A stretch of 64,000 bases of DNA from Idiomarina sp. MD25a (lineage in GTDB: Bacteria; Pseudomonadota; Gammaproteobacteria; Enterobacterales; Alteromonadaceae): NCBI RefSeq assembly GCF_001870515.1, contig NZ_MDGT01000003.1:1184842-1248841 (forward strand), in the 5' to 3' direction. A program made the translations under genes and the position numbers. The notes under the pieces were generated by a model. That model had not been told where the DNA came from and searched no databases. It saw only the letters and a list, made by a program, of their open reading frames with translations. Shown here in pieces: positions 58,034 to 64,000 of this stretch. Position 1 is the first letter of the stretch, and every line of letters starts with the position of its first letter.

Positions 58034-58368
58034 GATAAGGTCACCACTTTATCCGCCGTATTCATCCAACTTACCAACTGAGTGAGTCCCGCAGGTTCAA
58101 AGGCGGGGTTAAATTGCTCAATACCCTGACGCTCTGCAGCCGTATGACAGACCACCAAGTCGAAGTGATGCTGTCCTGCCAGCTCACACCAGCTTTGGCT
58201 GCACGGGTTGTTGGCTGCAGCGGCGCTGGCAAGGCTCACCGCATCGGCGTAGAAGAAAACGCCCGTCAGCGTATAGCCATCGTTAATTGCTTGTTCTGCA
58301 AAGCGTAGCGCCGCGCGATGTCGTGCATCGGCGTGCATACCTGCTTTGATAATGAGTGTCAGGTTCAT
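58030..58368 (-). CDS. tusD: TusD (DsrE-type) sulfur-relay subunit
   Basis: The 112-residue DsrE-type protein begins MNLTLIIKAGMHADARHRAALRFAEQAI (in part MNLTLIIKAGM). The active-site Cys lies in LVVCHTAAERQG, the position that takes persulfide from TusA in E. coli. I start at the ATG at 58368, which fits the family length better than a longer form to 58407. It leads the tusDCB-tusE set; tusA is not in the window. Confidence 0.92.
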   Translation of the reverse strand: MNLTLIIKAGMHADARHRAALRFAEQAINDGYTLTGVFFYADAVSLASAAAANNPCSQSWCELAGQHHFDLVVCHTAAERQGIEQFNPAFEPAGLTQLVSWMNTADKVVTLS

Positions 58369-58397
58369 GATGCTTAATGAGTCTATTGGTAAAAAAA

Positions 58398-58418
58398 AGC
58401 CCCGCAAAAGGCGGGGCT
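58398..58418 (-). terminator. intrinsic terminator after the BAX-inhibitor-like gene
   Basis: AGCCCCGC and GCGGGGCT form an eight-base-pair G+C stem with an AAAAG loop. The run of A on the left becomes a T-run for minus-strand transcription. Confidence 0.88.
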
Positions 58419-58443
58419 CAATTAAACACGCTATCGTGTATGT

Positions 58444-59112
58444 TTAATCGTCGCCGTTAAATGCCATCAATAATGTTAGCAAGTTAACGAACAAGTTATA
58501 AAGCGAAACATACAAAGTCACCGTGGCTAATATGTAGTTACGCTCGCCACCGTGAATAATTTCACTGGTTTGGTACATAATCAACATCGCCATCAATGGG
58601 ATCATGATAGCCGACAGTGCTAATTGTAACGCAGGCATCTGGAAGAAGAAGTTAGCGAGCATCGCTACAACCACCATGATGATACCCGCAGTGATTAAAC
58701 CGCCGAGCTTAGACATGTCCTTCTTAGTACTCAGTACATAACCTGATGTCGCAAAGAACGTCAATGCGGTGCCACCTAAAGCGGTTGCAACCATCTCGCC
58801 ACCACCTGGCATTTGCAGCGCCATATTAAGGAGTGGACCTAAGGTATAACCCAAGAACCCGGTAAGGGCGAAGGTCAAAACGATACCCATGGCACTGTCT
58901 TTGGTTTTATGAATACCAAACAACAAACCAATATAAAGAATCAAGGTGATGAAAAAGCCTGGATAAGGCAAATTCATCATGGTGCTGATTGTTGCCGTCA
59001 CAGCACTAAAAGCAAGTGTCATGGCAAGCAGTGCATAGGTGTTACGTAACACCTTATTCACTGAGCCGGCAATTTGCTGCTGACCGACATACATCTGACT
59101 ACGATCGTTCAT
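58444..59112 (-). CDS. BAX inhibitor-1 / YccA-family membrane protein
   Basis: The 222-residue product is a seven-helix membrane protein of the BI-1/YccA/YbhL family. Helices include VLRNTYALLAMTLAFSAVTATI (part LLAMTLAFSAVTATI), GYTLGPLLNM, and ALSAIMIPLMAMLIMY. The late motif LYNLFVNLLTLL near the end is a family signature. Members are calcium-leak or FtsH-associated proteins in bacteria. A terminator follows. Confidence 0.93.
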   Translation of the reverse strand: MNDRSQMYVGQQQIAGSVNKVLRNTYALLAMTLAFSAVTATISTMMNLPYPGFFITLILYIGLLFGIHKTKDSAMGIVLTFALTGFLGYTLGPLLNMALQMPGGGEMVATALGGTALTFFATSGYVLSTKKDMSKLGGLITAGIIMVVVAMLANFFFQMPALQLALSAIMIPLMAMLIMYQTSEIIHGGERNYILATVTLYVSLYNLFVNLLTLLMAFNGDD

Positions 59113-59403
59113 AGTTTTCTCCGTTGATTAACGCTAGTTTTTAAGACTCAAAATTTTTTAAAAAGTTTCTTTATAAATGATGCTTGTATACCCTTAGTAT
59201 ATGGGTACTGATACTACCTTTAAAGTAGTTTCTTAGGTAGGAAATTCGGTTTATTACCGTGAGTTAGCTCGAAAAGTGATCGCTTTGATTAAATCATCGC
59301 CAAACGAACCACATTTGACGACTTTATTTAAATTTTTACTTTACAAGCGCCGCGAAGGTCTTTAATATTCGCCTCGTCTTCAGGGGAAAGCCCCAAGGAC
59401 AAC
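59113..59403. promoter_or_regulatory. BI-1 to tRNA-Ser control region
   Basis: In this 291-base gap, a tRNA-type promoter is possible at 59315-59342: -35 TTGACG, 16-base spacer, -10 TACTTT (weak), followed by a G+C-rich stretch AAGCGCCGCG as in stringently controlled promoters. The left half is A+T-rich and should hold the promoter of the BAX-inhibitor-like gene. I see no gene in it. Confidence 0.45.
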
Positions 59404-59495
59404 GGAGAGGTGGCAGAGCTCGGTTGAATGCACCTGACTTGAAATCAGGCGTGGGTTCACACCCACCGGGGGTTCGAATCCCTCCCTCTCCGCCA
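59404..59495 (+). tRNA. tRNA-Ser(UGA)
   Basis: The 92-base cloverleaf with encoded CCA has acceptor GGAGAGG paired with CCTCTCC. The anticodon stem-loop is CCTGA-CTTGAAA-TCAGG, giving anticodon TGA, and the T arm is GGGTTCGAATCCC. The long variable arm of serine tRNAs has paired GTGGGT and ACCCAC. A terminator follows. Confidence 0.97.
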
Positions 59496-59502
59496 AATTT
59501 CG

Positions 59503-59531
59503 AAAAGCCCGCTCATCGAGCGGGCTTTTTT
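59503..59531 (+). terminator. intrinsic terminator after tRNA-Ser
   Basis: AAAAGCCCGCTC pairs with GAGCGGGCTTTT across an ATC loop, and the right arm ends in six T. It lies eight bases past the tRNA. Confidence 0.92.
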
Positions 59532-59606
59532 CGTTTTAGCCTACTATTGTACTTCACCTGCGTTGCTGAATATACTGAGGCAATAATAAGAGATGGAGTG
59601 CGCCTC

Positions 59607-60581
59607 ATGGAAGCGAGCCAACCACCCGCGACCCACATTTTATGCAAAAACTGTGATACCCCCCTTCAAGGTGAGTATTGTCATCGTTGTGGTCAGCAGG
59701 ATAAACGTTACTTACGCAGTATATTTGCCGTTGTCGGCGACTTAATGGGCGAATTGGGTCATTGGGACTCGCGGTTTTACCGAACGCTCAGCGGCTTATT
59801 TATGCGTCCAGGCTTCTTGTCACTTGAATTTGTCCGAGGACGGCATGCCTCATACGTGCCCCCGTTACGTATGTATTTCTTCATGTCGTTGATTTCGTTC
59901 ATGGTAATGCGTGCGTTGGTCGATTTTACGCCACAAGTCAATCAAGACCTATCGCCTGAGCAACAAGCCGAAATTCAACAGCAGATTGATAAAGCCGACG
60001 CAGTTTTGGCGACACAGAAGGAACCCTCTGCGGATATAACACCATCGGATGAAGAGCCGGCAACGCTCAATCTCGATTTAAAAGAGTTTCCGTTATTAGA
60101 TGCCGAAGATGAAGACCTGCTTGAGCAAAAACTTAAGTTAATGCAACAGAATCCTGATGCTTTTATCGAGCGGCTAGTGGGGAACGCGCCTCAAGCGATG
60201 TTGCTCATGCTCCCGTTCTGGGCACTATTGCTTAAACTGTGTTACCCCTTTAGTAAGCATTATTACATTGAGCACTTGGCTGTTGCGTTGCACACCCATG
60301 CCTTTTTGTTGTTGTCGTTTATGATGCTGACAATTACGGATTCCAGTGCGGCTTGGTTGAGTACACAATTCGACTATCCATGGATTGATGAGCTTGCCAG
60401 TTACGCCGAGAACATACTGCTGATGTGGATGGTTGCGTACCTGCTGTTTACCCAGAAACTGTTTTATCAGCAGTCATGGCCCATGACGCTCTTTAAGTTC
60501 GTCATTTGCTCTTTTATTTATATCTTTTTAATAGCAGCCGCTTTCTTAGCACTGGTCGTGCTGGGCTTGTTGAGTAGTTAA
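59607..60581 (+). CDS. DUF3667 membrane protein with zinc ribbon
   Basis: The 324-residue product begins with a zinc-ribbon pair (CKNCDTPLQGEYCHRCGQ). GDLMGELGHWDSRFYRTLSGLFMRPG and GRHASYVPPLRMYFFMSLISF follow, the DUF3667 signature. An acidic loop (residues 120-190) is followed by four or so hydrophobic segments. The function is unknown. I start at the ATG at 59607, with GGAG upstream; longer frames run into the tRNA and are artefacts. Confidence 0.88.
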   Translation: MEASQPPATHILCKNCDTPLQGEYCHRCGQQDKRYLRSIFAVVGDLMGELGHWDSRFYRTLSGLFMRPGFLSLEFVRGRHASYVPPLRMYFFMSLISFMVMRALVDFTPQVNQDLSPEQQAEIQQQIDKADAVLATQKEPSADITPSDEEPATLNLDLKEFPLLDAEDEDLLEQKLKLMQQNPDAFIERLVGNAPQAMLLMLPFWALLLKLCYPFSKHYYIEHLAVALHTHAFLLLSFMMLTITDSSAAWLSTQFDYPWIDELASYAENILLMWMVAYLLFTQKLFYQQSWPMTLFKFVICSFIYIFLIAAAFLALVVLGLLSS

Positions 60582-60596
60582 CCTAACGAGGTTTAT

Positions 60597-61388
60597 ATGT
60601 TTTTTGAAACGCTAGCGCAGATTGTAAAAGATAAACATCAACAAAGTATTGAGTTACCTGAAGGGTGGGCGCAAGGGCGCGCATTTTTTGGTGGGTTTAG
60701 CGCCGGTATTGCCGCTGATTTTATTCTTAAGCAGTTTGATGCGGCTTATCATATGCGCGCATTTAATGTGTCTTTTGTAGCGCCAACCGCGCCCGGGAGT
60801 GCGGATTTATCGCTGAACATATTGCGTCAGGGGTCCTCGGTTGTGCAGGTCAGTGCGCAAATTATTCAAAATGGCGAAGTGACCTTGTTTGCACTGGCAA
60901 GCTTAGGTAAAGCACGCGAGTCGCAGGTGTTTGAAGACCAAGAGCCTGCGCCTGAGTTTGCTGCCCCCGAACACGGTATGGGTATTCCCGATTCGCCCGT
61001 AACGCCTGAGTTTGCTAAACATTTCGACTATCGTATTTTGCGCGGCGGTATGCCGTTTAGCGGTCAAGTCGAACGAGAATTCGGCGGCTGGGTACGGTTT
61101 AAAAACGAACAACACGAAATGACCATTGCGGCTGTTCTAGGTTTAGTGGATGCGTGGCCACCGGCCGTATTGCCGCGTTTGAAAAAGCCCGCACCGGCTT
61201 CATCGCTCACTTGGACCATTGAGTTTCCCGATAAGCGGTTGTCAGAAAAGCAAACCACCGCATGGTGGCGTTACTTGGCGACGATTGAATATGCCGCCGA
61301 TGGCTACGGGCATAGCCGTGCCGGGTTATGGGATGAGCAGGGCGAATTGTTTGCGATTAGCCGCCAAACCTTTACGGTGTTTGCATGA
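60597..61388 (+). CDS. hotdog-fold acyl-CoA thioesterase-like protein
   Basis: The 263-residue protein has the double hotdog layout of TesB-like thioesterases. AFFGGFSAGIAADFILKQF and HMRAFNVSFVAPTAPGSADL form the first hotdog, and SSLTWTIEFPDK followed by YAADGYGHSRAGLWDEQG forms the second. The residues Asp and Gln or Thr used by TesB are plausibly present, but I do not assign them. It probably hydrolyses acyl-CoA. It overlaps the AlkA-like gene by four bases. Confidence 0.86.
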   Translation: MFFETLAQIVKDKHQQSIELPEGWAQGRAFFGGFSAGIAADFILKQFDAAYHMRAFNVSFVAPTAPGSADLSLNILRQGSSVVQVSAQIIQNGEVTLFALASLGKARESQVFEDQEPAPEFAAPEHGMGIPDSPVTPEFAKHFDYRILRGGMPFSGQVEREFGGWVRFKNEQHEMTIAAVLGLVDAWPPAVLPRLKKPAPASSLTWTIEFPDKRLSEKQTTAWWRYLATIEYAADGYGHSRAGLWDEQGELFAISRQTFTVFA

Positions 61389-61975
61389 GTGAAAAAGCAA
61401 GCGACGTCAAGCAACACCTGTTATCAACCCAGCCAGGTTTTGAACTGGTCCTGCTTGAGCAGGACCATGTTGAACCGTTAACCCCTTCAGACATGGCACC
61501 GATCGAGGCATTGCCTCGTATTGTGATGCGGCAAATGTTGAGCTTACAGGCATCAAAAACCATTATTTCACGCGTCGAAGCACGTGCGGCTGAGCAGGGC
61601 GTGCGAATTGCACAATTAGGTTACGATGACTTATTAGAATGTGGGTTAAGTCGTAATAAGGCGGTCGCAGTGGGGGCTATTGAAGCCTATTGGCAACAAT
61701 CGCGCGAAAAAATGCAGCAGTGGCCGCTACTGGATTGTGACGATCTCTTACGCGAAGTTCAGCAGATAAAAGGCGTAGGACCTTGGTCGGCATCGATTTT
61801 GGCGATGTTTCACTTTGCCCATGAGGATCTTTTTCCTATGCAGGATAGTTCGCTGCGCAAAGCCATTGCGTTGCTGAAAGAGCGCGACGTTGTCATTATT
61901 CCCGAACGTGCGACACCCTACAGGTCTTATCTCGCCTGTTATTTGTGGCAGTTACTCGATCAGAAACGAATTTAG
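61385..61975 (+). CDS. AlkA-like DNA-3-methyladenine glycosylase (HhH-GPD)
   Basis: The 196-residue product has the helix-hairpin-helix IKGVGPWSASILAMF and the GPD loop LFPMQDSSLRKA, whose Asp is the catalytic residue. MLSLQASKTIISRVEARA opens the domain. It lacks the amino-terminal TBP-like domain of E. coli AlkA (282 residues), as many compact family members do. It would excise alkylated bases. It is coupled to the thioesterase gene by overlap. Confidence 0.9.
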   Translation: MSEKASDVKQHLLSTQPGFELVLLEQDHVEPLTPSDMAPIEALPRIVMRQMLSLQASKTIISRVEARAAEQGVRIAQLGYDDLLECGLSRNKAVAVGAIEAYWQQSREKMQQWPLLDCDDLLREVQQIKGVGPWSASILAMFHFAHEDLFPMQDSSLRKAIALLKERDVVIIPERATPYRSYLACYLWQLLDQKRI

Positions 61976-62127
61976 TTTCAAATTGAGACTTCACAGAAAA
62001 TCGAGTGAGTTTAGTTAACAAAATATTCGATTTTCAACTTGCTAAATAGTCATTTTTGCTCAAATTTATTCTCGCTTTAATCAGCAAAACCCACGTTCAA
62101 TCAATTGTTGAGAGGAATTATGCAAAA

Positions 62128-62778
62128 ATGGCCAAAATTATTTTAGCAATCAACAACCCTATTGTTAGCGCAGGGATGCGCACTGTAGTCGAACAAAACT
62201 TTTCTGATGAAGTCGAAACGGTTGAATCTATGCCGCAGTTGCGCTTGGCGGTAAATGAACACCCCAATTCAATCGTGGTGTTGGGCTGCTCCTTAGCAGG
62301 CGATGCGACAGTAGAAAATTGGCGTCGACTAAAACGCCGCCACGAAGACATCAAACTCATTGTCTGGGGGAAACGCTATCAAGACGTGTTGGATTTTCAG
62401 TGTGGCGTGCAAGAAGTCGACGGCTACTTGCTCGAGTCTGGCAGTAGCCAAGAGCTCGTAACTGCCATATCGTCTCTACGTCAGGGCTCCGTATTTGTGG
62501 CGGCACCGATTGCCGAATACTTAGCCAAAAACCCGTATGGCGATAAACGACGTAATATTGTTGAGCAACTCAGCGACCGAGAACTTCAAGTCATGCAAAT
62601 GATCGGTCGTGGCGTGCGTGTAAGTGAAATCGCGGAGCATTTGTGCATCAGCAGTAAAACGATCAATACATTTAGGTATCGAATTTTTGCAAAGCTTAAT
62701 ATTAATAGTGATGTACAATTGTCCCATCTAGCATTACGAGCGGGACTCGTTGAACTATTAGAATTTGAAGGTGTATGA
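62128..62778 (+). CDS. uvrY: UvrY/GacA-type regulator with pseudo-receiver domain
   Basis: The 216-residue product aligns with UvrY and lies directly before uvrC, overlapping it by four bases, as in E. coli. The LuxR-type helix-turn-helix (LSDRELQVMQMIGRG...SSKTINTFRYRIFAKLNI) is well kept. The receiver has lost its phosphorylation chemistry: the acidic pair is Ile8-Asn9, the phospho-Asp is Gly53, the Thr is Gly81 and the Lys is Glu103. It should act without phosphorylation. The ATG at 62128 is a poor distance from AGAGGA; a better-placed ATG at 62120 opens only an eight-codon frame. It may not control csr genes as UvrY does. Confidence 0.88.
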   Translation: MAKIILAINNPIVSAGMRTVVEQNFSDEVETVESMPQLRLAVNEHPNSIVVLGCSLAGDATVENWRRLKRRHEDIKLIVWGKRYQDVLDFQCGVQEVDGYLLESGSSQELVTAISSLRQGSVFVAAPIAEYLAKNPYGDKRRNIVEQLSDRELQVMQMIGRGVRVSEIAEHLCISSKTINTFRYRIFAKLNINSDVQLSHLALRAGLVELLEFEGV

Positions 62779-64000
62779 GCAACCAATTTGATGCAGAAAA
62801 CTTTCTGAGACACCTGACTCATCAGCCTGGCGTTTATCGCATGTATGATGAGTCAGGCGATGTCATCTATGTCGGCAAAGCCAAAGACTTAAGAAAACGC
62901 GTATCGAGCTACTTCCGCGAGAAAGTCGATCGCGTGAAGACACAAGTCTTAGTTAAGCAAATTGCCGACATGGATGTCACGGTCACCAATACCGAAGCCG
63001 AAGCGCTTATTCTCGAGAATACCTATATCAAAAAATATCGCCCGCGTTATAACGTCTTACTACGCGACGATAAGTCCTATCCCTACATTATTATGACCGA
63101 TCATACGCATCCGCGATTAGGTTTTCATCGCGGTGCGCGGCGCCAAAAGGGTGAGTATTTTGGTCCGTTTCCTAACGGAGCCGCGGTGCGCGAGAGTCTG
63201 CGACTCATGCAAAAGTTGTTTCCTATTCGTCAGTGTGAGGATGCCTATTACCGAGCCCGTAGCCGTCCGTGCTTACAGTATCAGCTGAAAAGGTGCTTAG
63301 CGCCATGCGTGAACGTCTGCACTGATGAGGAATACGATGAGCAAGTGCAACTGGCACGGCAGTTTCTCAACGGCAAGAACCAACAGGTCATTGATCAGCT
63401 TGTAACGCGCATGGAAAATGCCAGTGAGTCGCTCGACTTTGAGCGCGCGGCACGCTACCGCGATCAAATTGCCATGCTAAGACGTACCCAAGAACGTAAC
63501 TCAGTGACGGGCGCGCAACAGGAGCTCGACGTCATAGGTTTTGCGCGCGGTAATGGTGTAACCACCGTACAAATGCTGTTTATCCGTGATAATCACCTAC
63601 AAGGTAGCCGCAGTTATTTTCCTAAAGTACCGGCGGATACATCGGATGAAGAAGTCCTTCAAGCCTTCTTATTGCAGTTCTACCTAAATCAAAGCTCTGG
63701 GCGTAAAACCCCTGCCGAAATTGTGCTACCCGATGAGATCAAACACGATCCTGTGCTAGGTGAGGTACTCGGCGAGGCCGTCGGCCGTAAAGTGCGTTTA
63801 CTTCACAACGTGCGTGGAGAGCGCAAGCAATACCAGCAGCTCGCTAAGAAAAACGCCGTTAATGCGTTGGAAGGTAAACTGAATCAACAAAGCACCATGA
63901 ATCGTCGAACATCGGCGCTTCAGCAAGTGCTTGAACTAGGGATTCCGATTCAGCGCATGGAATGCTTTGATATCAGTCACACTATGGGGCAGCAAACGGT
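62775..64000 (+). CDS. uvrC: UvrABC excinuclease subunit UvrC, 5' part
   Basis: The first 408 codons of uvrC are present and the right edge cuts the gene. The GIY-YIG nuclease domain begins the protein (QPGVYRMYDESGDVIYVGKAKDLRKRVSSYF, in parts GVYRMYDESG and VIYVGKAKDLRKRV), with the Glu of the active site near residue 76. The UvrBC interaction (UVR) motif SLDFERAARYRDQIAMLRR (part DFERAARYRDQI) and a four-Cys cluster (CLQYQLKRCLAPCVNVC) follow. UvrC makes the 3' and 5' incisions in nucleotide excision repair. It is coupled to the uvrY-like gene by an ATGA overlap. Confidence 0.97.
   Translation, partial: MSNQFDAENFLRHLTHQPGVYRMYDESGDVIYVGKAKDLRKRVSSYFREKVDRVKTQVLVKQIADMDVTVTNTEAEALILENTYIKKYRPRYNVLLRDDKSYPYIIMTDHTHPRLGFHRGARRQKGEYFGPFPNGAAVRESLRLMQKLFPIRQCEDAYYRARSRPCLQYQLKRCLAPCVNVCTDEEYDEQVQLARQFLNGKNQQVIDQLVTRMENASESLDFERAARYRDQIAMLRRTQERNSVTGAQQELDVIGFARGNGVTTVQMLFIRDNHLQGSRSYFPKVPADTSDEEVLQAFLLQFYLNQSSGRKTPAEIVLPDEIKHDPVLGEVLGEAVGRKVRLLHNVRGERKQYQQLAKKNAVNALEGKLNQQSTMNRRTSALQQVLELGIPIQRMECFDISHTMGQQT

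Noticed and set aside
59195-59216. Six-base inverted repeat TAGTAT...ATACTA before the BAX-inhibitor-like gene
   Set aside because: Arms are short and A+T-rich, and can arise by chance in this gap.
59424-59606. Long in-frame extension of the DUF3667 gene starting inside tRNA-Ser
   Set aside because: It translates the tRNA and the terminator; the ATG at 59607 has a ribosome-binding site and matches the family start.

Overview
The window is a continuous stretch of bacterial chromosome with no mobile element. It probably comes from a marine gammaproteobacterium of the Alteromonadales type, and Idiomarinaceae fits best. This is an inference from close protein resemblance to Escherichia coli housekeeping genes, Alteromonadales-type families (CLCA_X, DUF3667, M14 and M28 exopeptidases) and gene order; no 16S gene is present. 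Genes are dense on both strands, and no gene-free gap exceeds about 300 bases. I see no insertion sequence, prophage, CRISPR array or rRNA operon. There are two tRNA genes, Pro(GGG) and Ser(UGA).

Region 1 (1-10.9 kb) holds the end of a gamma-glutamyltransferase gene, a lipoprotein, hinT, hspQ, a PilZ protein, metG divergent from mrp, dcd, a YvcK/YbhK protein, selO, a DUF192 protein and an M28 peptidase. Region 2 (10.9-16.3 kb) is an acrAB-type RND efflux operon with an AcrR-like operator over its promoter but no repressor gene beside it, followed by an oxidoreductase. Region 3 (16.4-20.4 kb) is a compact operon of cstA, a small protein ending in Cys-Cys, and an ArsA-type ATPase. Region 4 (20.5-30 kb) holds an M14 peptidase, asnC/asnA, small conserved proteins, a CLCA_X protein with an HEWFH motif, a glutaredoxin-like protein, an AidB-like dehydrogenase and a periplasmic binding protein.

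Region 5 (29.8-34.5 kb) is a one-directional run: hydrolase, HIT protein, heme oxygenase, bacteriophytochrome-GGDEF and a Fic-fold protein whose catalytic motif has decayed. The heme oxygenase would make the biliverdin bound by the phytochrome, so the run looks like a red/far-red light to cyclic-di-GMP module with an unexplained Fic-like partner. Region 6 (34.4-43.2 kb) has a beta-CASP nuclease, a CtlX-type hydrolase, a phosphatase-lipid kinase fusion, a CDF transporter, tRNA-Pro, and yejM divergent from yejK.

Region 7 (43.2-57.1 kb) is cspD/clpS-clpA-infA-bpt-aat-trxB-ald/lrp-ftsK-lolA-rarA-crcB-serS. It is nearly the E. coli order, with cydDC absent and bpt, ald and crcB added, and it contains the main N-degron genes. 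Region 8 (57.1-64 kb) has tusE and tusBCD, a BAX-inhibitor-like protein, tRNA-Ser, a DUF3667 protein, a thioesterase, an AlkA-like glycosylase, a UvrY-like regulator that has lost its phosphorylation residues, and the start of uvrC. The most interesting items are the cstA/CC-tail/ArsA operon, the pseudo-Fic gene beside the phytochrome, and the pseudo-receiver UvrY.
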